Source: Euhalothece natronophila Z-M001 (GTDB lineage Bacteria > Cyanobacteriota > Cyanobacteriia > Cyanobacteriales > Rubidibacteraceae). From it: a stretch of 64,000 nucleotides of DNA. The DNA is taken from contig NZ_CP042326.1 of NCBI RefSeq assembly GCF_007904085.1, positions 2,852,001 through 2,916,000 of the forward strand, given 5' to 3'. Within the stretch, counting starts at the first letter, position 1; the number at the start of each line of letters is the position of its first letter. The translations under genes were made by a program, and so were the position numbers. The notes beneath the pieces are model-generated. The model saw only the letters and a program-made list of their open reading frames with translations. It ran no database searches and was not told the origin of the DNA. Shown in pieces: positions 56,875 to 64,000 of the stretch.

Positions 56875-57060
56875 ATGGTTACTAACGAACAAGCCCTCAC
56901 CAGTGTAGCGATTTCTCAAAACCTTACCACTACCCTTTGTTCAATTGAACTATTTAGGTTTGATGAAACAAGAAAAATAATTTATATTTTGGCAGTAACC
57001 AGTTTAGATGAAGAATTGGAAATCATAATTGACGAATTTGGAGAATTAGATCGACCATGA
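56875..57060 (+). CDS. DUF6888-like small protein
   Basis: Sixty-one codons starting MVTNEQALTSVAISQNL and ending in an Asp/Glu-rich tail, with the pattern LFRFDETRKIIYILA. It matches the small cyanobacterial DUF6888 family as I recall it. Its last bases overlap the next start codon (ATGA). The two genes are always-paired small proteins that look like a toxin-antitoxin-style module, but that role is an inference. Confidence 0.65.
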   Translation: MVTNEQALTSVAISQNLTTTLCSIELFRFDETRKIIYILAVTSLDEELEIIIDEFGELDRP

Positions 57061-57248
57061 CTGACCAACTAGAGCAAATGAGTCGCAAAGAAGTTAGAGA
57101 CTATCTTCGCCGTAACCCCAATGATGACAATGCTTGGGAGATTTTCTTCCAAAAATTAGATCACTCTCCAAAGCAGAAAATCTCATCATTAGACGAATTT
57201 AAACAACTCCTTAAACAGAAGACTAATCCTAATCAAACCAATAATTAA
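57057..57248 (+). CDS. DUF6887-like small protein
   Basis: Sixty-three codons with MTDQLEQMSRKEVRDYLRRN followed by DDNAWEIFFQKLD, the pattern of DUF6887 proteins that pair with DUF6888. The start overlaps the stop of the preceding gene by 4 bp, showing translational coupling. It is charged and helical, with no catalytic motif visible. Confidence 0.68.
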   Translation: MTDQLEQMSRKEVRDYLRRNPNDDNAWEIFFQKLDHSPKQKISSLDEFKQLLKQKTNPNQTNN

Positions 57249-57581
57249 TGCGATGAAATTCGTGGCGTGTTAAGTGATGTTAGGGAATTAAATATAAGAA
57301 ATTCTGATTTCTATTGACTTTAAGTTTAGTCTTTCTAATTAATTAAAATATTTCGAGGCAGGGTAGATGTTTGCGGTAAGGCTTCTTTGTGAAACCACAG
57401 CTTAACATCTATTACTTATAATTTTACCACAAAATTCACCTTTTCCGAAAAAAAAGGATAGAAAATAATCTATGGGAACAATCTAGGAATTTGCTAGAGA
57501 ATGATTGGTCAGTGTTGCCCCAGAAAACTGTAAGATCGACATAACTATCGTGCTGAAAAGAGTAAAAAGGAAGCAAACCGA
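57249..57581. other. Intergenic region upstream of the phosphoketolase-like gene
   Basis: The 333 bp are A/T-rich and contain no credible reading frame or repeat. They should hold the promoter of the following gene, whose ribosome binding site AAAAGGAAG is at the right end. Confidence 0.5.
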
Positions 57582-59780
57582 ATGACAGTTGCCAGTACTA
57601 TTCCTGCCTTTTGCCAAGGGATTCAACATTTTGCAGAGAGTATTCCCGAATTTGAGACTTATGGACAAGAAAGCGCGATCGCGCAAGGAGAGACCAAAAT
57701 CAGTTCTCCCAGCGATCCCAAAGCCGTTTATCAAACCCTCTTAGGAGCAGAAGCCCTGCGTTACCTCACGCTACAAATCACCGCTTCCAAACAATCAGGA
57801 CACCCCGGTGGCTTTGCCAGTATTGCTGAAGGAATTGCCGCCTTGATGATGCTAGGGTACAAAAACATTATTACCGAAGTGGGACACCATGCCCCAGGCT
57901 TTTATAGTAATGTCTTTTTAGACCGTTCCTTAGAAGACATGGGAATTGAAACCGTGCAACAATTGCGCGATCGATTTCGGGAAACTCATGGACTCTTAGG
58001 ACACCTTTCAGGACAAATTCCAGGCTTACTGAACCCAGCAGGGCCTCTCGGACAAGGGCAACATTTCGCCATGGCAGCGGCAAGACTCCATCCTGATACT
58101 CTCTTTCCTGTAACAATTGGTGATGGGGGAATTGGTGAACCTTATGTCATGTCGAGTATTGCTCATTTCCATACCGCTTACCCCAATGTGACAAACTTCC
58201 TTCCTATCCTGGTTTGGAATGGCTACTCCCAAGAACATCACAGCATGGTTTCTACTAAAACCAATGACGAGATGAAACGCTACTTTACAGGAAATGATTT
58301 CCAAGAAGTCATCTTAGTAGATGCCAAAGACTATGATGATGCCAACCAAACAGGAGACTATGTAGATAGCAGTCTCTTTTCCTTTAAGCAACGGCTTGCC
58401 TTTACCCAAGCTATTTTAGAAAACACCGCTAAAGCTGCTCAATCAGCATTAGATGGTAAATTAACTGTCTTAATTATCAAACAACTCAAAGGAACAGGTG
58501 TCCATAAACGTGGCGCAAAATCTCATAACCTTTATCCTGGAGATACTGTCGAAAAAGATTATATTGTTAACGCCTTAAAAGAACGTGCTTTAACCCCTGA
58601 GGCTTGGGAATTAGTTCGTAATAACTTTACCCGTGCTGGCGGTGGTTCAGCCTCTAAAACGGTTGTTACAGAAAAAGAAATTCCCCTTCCTGATGTCGGA
58701 ACTTTGCCTAAAGAAGAATACTCTGTGGGTGGTGAGAAGAAAGTAGCTACTACCGCGATGGGCGCATTAGTGGCTCATGTGGGAAAACAAGACCCTAACT
58801 TTATTGTTTCTAACGCCGATGGTAATGCTGCCTCTGGTATTAATAATATCAATCAAGCCCTAAAAATTATCCATCCCACTGCTGATGAGGACTATTTCCA
58901 ACAACCGCAAGGACAAGTTTATGAACCTCTCAGTGAAGATGCTTGTGCTGGTTTAGCCGCTTCTACTGCTTTAATGGGAGCAAGAAGTTTATGGTGTTCT
59001 TATGAATCATTTGCAATTAATGGACTACCAATATGGCAAACCGTTACCCAAGCCATGGCAGAATTACGACGGGCAACCCCTTCTACTATTACCCTATTTA
59101 CGGCTGGGGCATTAGAACAAGGGCGCAATGGTTGGACACACCAACGCCCAGAAGTGGAAAACTATTTTGCAGGGATGATGCGAAATGGCAATATTTTTCC
59201 TCTCTTCCCCTGTGATGCCAATAGTATCCAAGTTTGTTATGAATGGGCTTTAAACACCAAAAATAAAGGGATTACCATTACCGCTTCTAAATCAGGTTTA
59301 CCGGTTCGCAGTACCTTCCAACAAACGCAAGAAGGATTAGAAAAAGGTGCGTTTATCCTTCAAGAAACCCCCGGTAATCAAATGGTGGTTTTAGCCGTAA
59401 TTGGTGATATGACATTAATGCCAGCTTTAGAAGCAGCCAACCAGTTAGAAGCCCAAGGCCTTGGTTCAAAAGTGGTTTCTGTCATTAGCCCCCGTCGTCT
59501 TTATCGTCCTAGCGATGTGGCAACAGAAAACTGTGCTGAAGCTGATACACAGTTTATTAGTGATGCTGACTTTAATACCCTTTTTCAAGGAGATGCGTTA
59601 ATTGGGATTACAGGCGGTTCTAGTGCCATGTTAGAGCCGATTATGTTACGTAGCACCTGTCCCCGAGATACCTTAGCTTGGAAGCGAGGAGAAACCGCAG
59701 CCAGTGCGAATGATGTGATGGCAATTAATGGCTTAACAGCAGAAAACTTTGTGAAGCGAGCAGTTAGTTTATTAAGCTAA
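57582..59780 (+). CDS. Thiamine-diphosphate enzyme of the transketolase/phosphoketolase family
   Basis: Protein of 732 residues. The thiamine-binding half has ASKQSGHPGGFASIAEG, LNPAGPLGQGQHFAMAAA and the GDGGIGEPYV motif (GDG...N-like). A pyrimidine-type half with SNADGNAASGIN and the loop around RSLWCSYESFAING follows, then a C-terminal transketolase domain. It differs from both canonical transketolase and the 800-residue Xfp phosphoketolases. It resembles a second putative phosphoketolase type of cyanobacteria (Sll0529-like). Substrate is uncertain; sugar phosphate cleavage or transfer is likely. Confidence 0.8.
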   Translation: MTVASTIPAFCQGIQHFAESIPEFETYGQESAIAQGETKISSPSDPKAVYQTLLGAEALRYLTLQITASKQSGHPGGFASIAEGIAALMMLGYKNIITEVGHHAPGFYSNVFLDRSLEDMGIETVQQLRDRFRETHGLLGHLSGQIPGLLNPAGPLGQGQHFAMAAARLHPDTLFPVTIGDGGIGEPYVMSSIAHFHTAYPNVTNFLPILVWNGYSQEHHSMVSTKTNDEMKRYFTGNDFQEVILVDAKDYDDANQTGDYVDSSLFSFKQRLAFTQAILENTAKAAQSALDGKLTVLIIKQLKGTGVHKRGAKSHNLYPGDTVEKDYIVNALKERALTPEAWELVRNNFTRAGGGSASKTVVTEKEIPLPDVGTLPKEEYSVGGEKKVATTAMGALVAHVGKQDPNFIVSNADGNAASGINNINQALKIIHPTADEDYFQQPQGQVYEPLSEDACAGLAASTALMGARSLWCSYESFAINGLPIWQTVTQAMAELRRATPSTITLFTAGALEQGRNGWTHQRPEVENYFAGMMRNGNIFPLFPCDANSIQVCYEWALNTKNKGITITASKSGLPVRSTFQQTQEGLEKGAFILQETPGNQMVVLAVIGDMTLMPALEAANQLEAQGLGSKVVSVISPRRLYRPSDVATENCAEADTQFISDADFNTLFQGDALIGITGGSSAMLEPIMLRSTCPRDTLAWKRGETAASANDVMAINGLTAENFVKRAVSLLS

Positions 59781-59790
59781 TTTCTCAATG

Positions 59791-59807
59791 GGTGGGCAAG
59801 GCCCACC
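59791..59807. terminator. Hairpin between convergent genes
   Basis: GGTGGGC-AAG-GCCCACC is a perfect 7-bp stem, 10 bp after the stop of the transketolase-family gene and 9 bp before that of its convergent neighbour. No T run follows, so it may be a repeat or a weak two-way terminator. Confidence 0.4.
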
Positions 59808-59816
59808 GACAAAAGA

Positions 59817-60260
59817 TTAATCAATGTAACCCATTAATAAACCGGGATCATCAATTTGATTAGAAGCAACTGGACGATTCCCAAAGTTAGAGTATCTTTC
59901 TGTAATTTTGAGGGTACTGACCCCAATGGGACGACTTCCAGAAGAGTAGAAATTTCCCACTGTCGGTAATTGGGTAGCAAAAACGGGACGTTCTCCTCCC
60001 ATCGTACGGAAACTCTCAACAACTTGGAGGTCACTCGCCAAAATTGGACGGTCACCCCCCATAGTACGGTAAGTTCCAAAGACTTTTAACCCTTCAGTAC
60101 CAACTGGACGATTCCCAATGGTTTTCAGAGCAAGGGATTGTTGGTTACCCGTGGCAGGTTTAGTTTCCTCTTGGGTTTGAGTCGTTTGTGAGGCTTCCTG
60201 AGTTGATTGTTCCTCCTCTGCTTCTAGGGTGGCAAATTCTTGGGCTTCTTGTTCACTCAT
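59817..60260 (-). CDS. Small protein with four to five 20-residue NRP repeats
   Basis: Protein of 147 residues. The first 45 are Glu/Gln/Thr-rich and disordered in appearance. Then come four repeats and a partial fifth: GNRPVGTEGLKVFGTYRTMG, GDRPILASDLQVVESFRTMG, GERPVFATQLPTVGNFYSSG, a similar SRPIGVSTLKITERYSNFG, and NRPVASNQ. Each has (N/D/E/S)RP at its start and a hydrophobic-aromatic middle. I do not recognise a named family. The repeats suggest a small beta-type scaffold. Confidence 0.75.
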   Translation of the reverse strand: MSEQEAQEFATLEAEEEQSTQEASQTTQTQEETKPATGNQQSLALKTIGNRPVGTEGLKVFGTYRTMGGDRPILASDLQVVESFRTMGGERPVFATQLPTVGNFYSSGSRPIGVSTLKITERYSNFGNRPVASNQIDDPGLLMGYID

Positions 60261-60378
60261 AAATAATTTCCTTAATGGTGTATTCCCTACTTAAACAGTT
60301 TTTCAATACTGAGTTTAAACCTTTATGTTTTTTTTGGGTTTGCCTCTATTATAGGAAATTATGGGCATGGCGTACAAA

Positions 60379-60420
60379 TTTGTCCTTTGTCCTTCGTTGT
60401 TTGTCCTTCGTTGTTTGCTA
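60379..60420 (+). repeat. Heptanucleotide array (STRR-like), TTTGTCC/TTCGTTG type
   Basis: Six units in register: TTTGTCC, TTTGTCC, TTCGTTG, TTTGTCC, TTCGTTG, TTTGCTA. It differs in unit from the CYAATGA arrays but has the same period. It ends 31 bp before the four-helix-bundle gene. Confidence 0.75.
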
Positions 60421-60451
60421 GATTACATTTTACATGATTAATTAATTCAAA

Positions 60452-60820
60452 ATGGTAAGTCAACGATTTCAGGATTTGAAGGTTTATCGACTAGCGGAAG
60501 ACTTGTCAGAAGAAATTTGGAAGATTGTTAGACAGTGGCAACCCTTAGAAAAAGATACTGTCGGAAAACAAATAATTCGCTCTGCCGATAGCATTGGGGC
60601 AAATATTGCTGAAGGATTGGGAAGAGGTAGCTTTCAAGACAATAAGCGATTTGTCAAAATAGCAAGAGGGTCGTTATATGAAACTCAACATTGGTTAAGA
60701 AGAGCTTACTATCGTCAACTCTTAACTCAAGAACAATTAAATAGATTAAAGCAGCTTGTTGATGAATTAGCCCCAAAATTAAACGCATATCTAAACTCCA
60801 TTGGTAAATCTAATAACTAA
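60452..60820 (+). CDS. Four-helix bundle protein (23S rRNA-intervening-sequence type)
   Basis: Protein of 122 residues with the family pattern: FQDLKVYRLAEDLSEEIW, IIRSADSIGANIAEGLGRGS, FVKIARGSLYETQHWLRRAY, and a final helix. Members were first seen encoded in intervening sequences of 23S rRNA genes, but many are free-standing, as here. Function is unknown. The stop codon lies in a heptamer array, and another array precedes the gene, so it is bracketed by repeats. Confidence 0.9.
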   Translation: MVSQRFQDLKVYRLAEDLSEEIWKIVRQWQPLEKDTVGKQIIRSADSIGANIAEGLGRGSFQDNKRFVKIARGSLYETQHWLRRAYYRQLLTQEQLNRLKQLVDELAPKLNAYLNSIGKSNN

Positions 60821-60858
60821 TGACCAATGACTAATGACTAATGACTAATGACTAATAG
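60810..60858 (+). repeat. Heptanucleotide array (STRR-like), unit CTAATGA
   Basis: Seven units in register: CTAATAA, CTAATGA, CCAATGA, CTAATGA, CTAATGA, CTAATGA, CTAATAG. Stop codons of both neighbouring convergent genes fall within it. The unit matches the array after infB. Confidence 0.85.
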
Positions 60859-61343
60859 CAAAAGAGACTTTCCCAGTTTTTAACTTGCTTTTGCGCCTCA
60901 CTGCTTCCTTCATGGGGAAACTGAGGAAGGAAGTCTTTATCACTGGTGGGAATATAGGGCCCTTCTTTCAGTTCAAACATTACCGTATTGGGAGCTAACG
61001 CAACAAGCGTATGAAATGTTCCTTCAGCAATCTCAATTCCGTAATTCTCTGATTCCTCGCCTAGTTGTTCTTGATGAGTAATATTTCCTTGATCATCAAA
61101 TAATAATACTCCTATTTTTCCCTGAAGCATGAGGAAAAATTCAAAGCCATTTTTATTTTCAGGACGGGTGTGGCGGTGTGGTCGAACATAGGTTCCAGGT
61201 TGCATAATATTCACAAACCGTTGCACTGTATCGGGCAGTTCATGGAAGTTATAATTCTTTCGCAGGCGTTCACTGTTTATCGCCTCTTTAGCCACAGTAT
61301 TAATTAGCGATTGATTAAGGAGTTTGATGGCTGATTGGTTCAT
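60852..61343 (-). CDS. WbuC family cupin-fold protein
   Basis: Protein of 163 residues with a cupin domain: His56 and His58 in RPHRHTRPE, Glu68 in GFEFFLMLQG, and His111 in EGTFHTLVAL as likely metal ligands, then MFELKEGPY. WbuC proteins are found in O-antigen clusters and in isolation; their reaction is not known. Here it stands alone, with its stop codon in a heptamer array. The length is usual. Confidence 0.85.
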   Translation of the reverse strand: MNQSAIKLLNQSLINTVAKEAINSERLRKNYNFHELPDTVQRFVNIMQPGTYVRPHRHTRPENKNGFEFFLMLQGKIGVLLFDDQGNITHQEQLGEESENYGIEIAEGTFHTLVALAPNTVMFELKEGPYIPTSDKDFLPQFPHEGSSEAQKQVKNWESLFCY

Positions 61344-61423
61344 AGAATTTTCTTAATATTAAATACCTAATTTTTTCAAGTTGATTCTACCAATGTTATT
61401 AGTTATTGAGAATTGATTATAAA

Positions 61424-61451
61424 GGACGAAGGATAAACAACAAAGGAAAAA
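61424..61451 (-). repeat. Short heptanucleotide array (STRR-like) before uvrB
   Basis: Four units on the plus strand, GGACGAA, GGATAAA, CAACAAA and GGAAAAA, the reverse-complement type of the array at 60379. It lies directly upstream of the uvrB start and supplies its leader sequence. Confidence 0.55.
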
Positions 61452-61457
61452 CTTTTT

Positions 61458-63455
61458 ATGTCAACATTTAATCTACAATCTTCTTACAAACCCACGGGAG
61501 ATCAACCGATCGCGATCGCGCAATTAACCGAATCTTTACAAAAAAATAACCGCTTTCAAACTTTACTCGGTGCAACGGGAACGGGAAAAACATTTACCAT
61601 TGCTCATGTTATTGAAAAACTGGGAAAACCAACTTTAGTGTTAGCCCATAATAAAACCCTAGCGGCGCAATTATGTAATGAGTTACGAGAATTTTTTCCT
61701 AATAATGCTGTAGAGTATTTTATCAGTTATTACGACTATTATCAACCCGAAGCCTATATTCCCGTCTCTGATACTTATATTGAAAAATCGGCTTCTATTA
61801 ATGATGAAATTGATATGTTGCGACATTCAGCAACGCGATCGCTGTTTGAACGCAAAGATGTCATTGTCGTAGCTTCCATTAGTTGTATTTATGGCTTAGG
61901 AATGCCGAAAGAATACTTAAACGCAGCGATTCCACTTCAATTAGGAGAAGAGATCAATCAGCGTCAGTTATTAAGAGATTTAGTCTCTGTTCAATATACT
62001 CGCAATGATACCGAATTGGGACGAGGAAAATTTCGTCTCAAAGGAGATGTATTAGAAATTGTTCCTGCTTATGAAGATCGCATTGTTCGCGTAGAATTTT
62101 TTGGCGATGAAATTGATAGTTTACGTTATGTTGATCCAACAACGGGAGAAGTTTTACAAAGTTTAGGGGGACTGAATATTTATCCGGCCCGTCACTTTGT
62201 TACTCCTGATGATCAATTAGAAATTGCCTGTCAAAATATAGAAGCAGAATTAAAGCAACGATTAGAAGAACTGGAAACAGAAGGAAAACTATTAGAAGCA
62301 CAACGATTAGAACAAAGAACCAAATATGATTTAGAATTACTGAGAGAAGTGGGATATTGTAACGGAGTTGAAAACTACTCCCGTCATTTAGCAGGAAGAG
62401 AAGCAGGTGATCCCCCAGAGTGTTTAGTGGATTATTTTCCTGATGATTGGTTATTAGTTGTTGATGAATCTCATGTAACCGTTCCCCAGTTAAGAGGAAT
62501 GTATAATGGCGATCAATCGCGGAAAAAAGTTTTAGTTGATCATGGTTTTCGGCTTCCCAGTGCAGCCGATAACCGTCCTTTGAAAGCAGAAGAATTTTGG
62601 CAAAAGGTGAATCAATGTATTTTTGTTTCAGCAACTCCTGGGGATTGGGAAATGGAGGAATCAAATGGCAATATTATAGAACAAGTGATTCGTCCAACTG
62701 GAGTTTTAGATCCAAAAGTGTTTGTACGTCCCACAGAAGGACAAATTGATGATTTATTAGGAGAAATTCAGCAACGGGCGGAAAAAGAAGAGCGAGTTTT
62801 AGTAACTACTTTAACTAAAAAAATGGCTGAAGATTTAACTGAATATTGCCAAGAAAGAGAAATAAGAGTGCGCTACTTACACTCAGAAATTCATTCCATT
62901 GAACGTATAGAGATATTACAAGATTTAAGAAAAGGAACGTTTGATGTTTTAATTGGTGTTAATCTTTTAAGAGAAGGGTTAGACTTGCCCGAAGTGTCTT
63001 TAGTTGCCATTTTAGATGCAGATAAAGAAGGCTTTTTACGATCAGAACGGTCTTTAATTCAAACCATGGGACGAGCGGCGCGTCATGTGGATGGACAGGT
63101 AATTTTGTATGCTGATACCTTAACTGAGAGCATGGAAAGAGCCATTCAGGAAACAGAAAGACGGCGCAAGATTCAAATGGAGTATAATGAGCAAAATGGA
63201 ATTACCCCACAATCGATTGTAAAAGCCCAAAGTAATTCTATCTTATCCTTTTTGGATATTTCTCGCCGTTTGAATGCCCAACAGCTAGAAATGGTCTATG
63301 AGCAAGCGGATGATCTACCATTGGATAAAATTCCGCAATTAGTCGAACAATTGGAAGCCGAGATGAAAGAAGCAGCCCAGAATCTAGAGTTTGAAAAAGC
63401 AGCTAATTTGCGCGATCGCGTTAAGAAATTAAGGGAGAAACTTTTAAGAAAGTAA
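61458..63455 (+). CDS. uvrB: Excinuclease ABC subunit B
   Basis: Damage-verifying helicase-like subunit of nucleotide excision repair, 665 residues. Walker A GATGTGKT is at 38-45. The beta-hairpin region [12 protein letters not shown] (about 93-104) inserts between DNA strands. [23 protein letters not shown] and [15 protein letters not shown] are later helicase motifs. The C-terminal UVR domain ([21 protein letters not shown]) binds UvrC or UvrA. Length is normal. It is preceded by a short heptamer array. Confidence 0.98.
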   Translation: MSTFNLQSSYKPTGDQPIAIAQLTESLQKNNRFQTLLGATGTGKTFTIAHVIEKLGKPTLVLAHNKTLAAQLCNELREFFPNNAVEYFISYYDYYQPEAYIPVSDTYIEKSASINDEIDMLRHSATRSLFERKDVIVVASISCIYGLGMPKEYLNAAIPLQLGEEINQRQLLRDLVSVQYTRNDTELGRGKFRLKGDVLEIVPAYEDRIVRVEFFGDEIDSLRYVDPTTGEVLQSLGGLNIYPARHFVTPDDQLEIACQNIEAELKQRLEELETEGKLLEAQRLEQRTKYDLELLREVGYCNGVENYSRHLAGREAGDPPECLVDYFPDDWLLVVDESHVTVPQLRGMYNGDQSRKKVLVDHGFRLPSAADNRPLKAEEFWQKVNQCIFVSATPGDWEMEESNGNIIEQVIRPTGVLDPKVFVRPTEGQIDDLLGEIQQRAEKEERVLVTTLTKKMAEDLTEYCQEREIRVRYLHSEIHSIERIEILQDLRKGTFDVLIGVNLLREGLDLPEVSLVAILDADKEGFLRSERSLIQTMGRAARHVDGQVILYADTLTESMERAIQETERRRKIQMEYNEQNGITPQSIVKAQSNSILSFLDISRRLNAQQLEMVYEQADDLPLDKIPQLVEQLEAEMKEAAQNLEFEKAANLRDRVKKLREKLLRK

Positions 63456-63631
63456 CATCTAGCATTTTTGATTTGTTATTCGTTAAATTTCGGAACATAA
63501 AGAAACAAACAACGTCAACTTCTACTACAATTAATCGAAGATAACAAGAAAACTGTAATTTAGAAGTGGGCTTTGATAGTCTCCATGATATCAGCCCCTC
63601 TAAACATAGCCTTTCATCTTGTCGTTTACAG

Positions 63632-63638
63632 AAGGAGG
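63632..63638 (+). promoter_or_regulatory. Strong ribosome binding site for a TTG start
   Basis: AAGGAGG is followed by five bases and TTG. No ATG is available in the long frame that follows until 43 codons later, so this site decides the start. Confidence 0.7.
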
Positions 63639-63643
63639 TCGAA

Positions 63644-64000
63644 TTGGGGAGAAGGTGTGACCGAAATCGGAAACGTTCCAAGCGACGAGCTATTTATTGT
63701 CCGCATCATGGTTGCTACCTAGACAGTGTGAGTCAAAAGTACCCCATTTACGCAGATCGCCCAGAACATTTACAAGAACAAGGGATGACAAAGAAAACAG
63801 CAACCCTCGTCCTTGCAACTCGGACGGCGGTTCGGACAAATGTGTGGATAGAAGCCTTTTGGTGTCCTGAGTGTGAAGCGGTAACATGGTATTTAGTAGA
63901 AAGAAACAGCGATCGCAGCTTTAAAGTTTCTCCAGTTCCCCGTGGATTATGGGAAAGAATGGAGGGAGCAATTGATCCATTTGGTAATCCCACTGTCAGT
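63644..64000 (+). CDS. Conserved Cys-rich protein (partial, runs off the window)
   Basis: The first 119 codons of an open frame that continues beyond the window. It starts at TTG with a good ribosome binding site and reads MGRRCDRNRKRSKRRAIYCP. It has paired cysteines and histidines (CPHHGC near 20-25, CPEC near 74-77) that could bind zinc, a basic N-terminus and an aromatic centre (TNVWIEAFW). It resembles a conserved cyanobacterial protein of unknown function. The coding character is clear: no stops and a HIP1-bearing, conserved-looking pattern. Confidence 0.7.
   Translation, partial: MGRRCDRNRKRSKRRAIYCPHHGCYLDSVSQKYPIYADRPEHLQEQGMTKKTATLVLATRTAVRTNVWIEAFWCPECEAVTWYLVERNSDRSFKVSPVPRGLWERMEGAIDPFGNPTVS

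Noticed and set aside
62200-62664. Minus-strand 154-codon frame opposite uvrB
   Set aside because: It lies wholly within conserved uvrB sequence; its hydrophobic end is the reverse reading of charged UvrB residues.
63690-63993. Minus-strand frames at the window end
   Set aside because: The plus strand has a continuous frame with a strong ribosome binding site and Cys-pair motifs, which explains this region better.

Overview
The window is chromosomal DNA from a cyanobacterium, probably a unicellular one. The evidence is more than 30 HIP1 octamers (GCGATCGC, often extended to GCGCGATCGCGC), a Cph2-type knotless phytochrome, a CruF/CruG pair for myxol glycoside carotenoids, a MgdA-type glucolipid synthase, two SLH-domain outer-membrane porins and cyanobacterial small families such as DUF29, DUF6887/6888 and WbuC cupins. 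The genus cannot be fixed from sequence alone.

Layout. 0-2.2 kb: end of a probable trigger factor gene, then clpP and clpX (protein quality control). 2.2-4.6 kb: a minus-strand pair, an alpha/beta hydrolase and a folate-biopterin-type transporter. 4.6-9 kb: ylxR, infB and a membrane protein gene, then a transposon-like remnant with two related hairpins. 9.2-15.5 kb: membrane protein, pspA with a small membrane partner, and a 1211-residue cph2 (light-controlled cyclic-di-GMP turnover). 15.6-23.5 kb: tsaE, two MITEs, small hypothetical genes, proA, a 610-residue unknown protein with an internal duplication, a DUF39 gene, a truncated permease and a truncated Uma2-like gene. 23.5-36.9 kb: gcvP and gcvH (glycine cleavage), yebC, a Ser/Thr kinase, trmL, a LysM/M23 peptidase, rnhA, cruG-cruF, a GNAT protein and ruvX.

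37-43 kb is the accessory region and the main discovery. It holds a Zorya-type anti-phage operon (zorA-zorB-zorC, minus strand). An intact IS630-family element with 26-bp terminal repeats and a TA duplication splits zorA. Removing the element and one TA rejoins zorA exactly in frame as 650 codons. zorC is bracketed by two inverted copies of a 126-bp MITE, and the helicase gene zorD expected after zorC is missing. A tRNA-Leu(UAG) and a small unknown gene lie at the other end.

43-64 kb: TPR protein, oligopeptidase A, two tandem iron-uptake-type porins, moaB, secA, mgdA, a hydroxylase/SDR fusion, a DUF6888/6887 pair, a transketolase/phosphoketolase-family enzyme, a small repeat protein, a four-helix-bundle protein, a WbuC cupin, uvrB, and the start of a conserved Cys-rich gene that begins with TTG and runs off the window.

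Repeats recur at several scales: four MITEs with TATAGCAAT ends, five heptanucleotide arrays of the cyanobacterial STRR kind at gene borders, a 49-bp double palindrome, and the HIP1 sites. No rRNA, CRISPR array or riboswitch was recognised.
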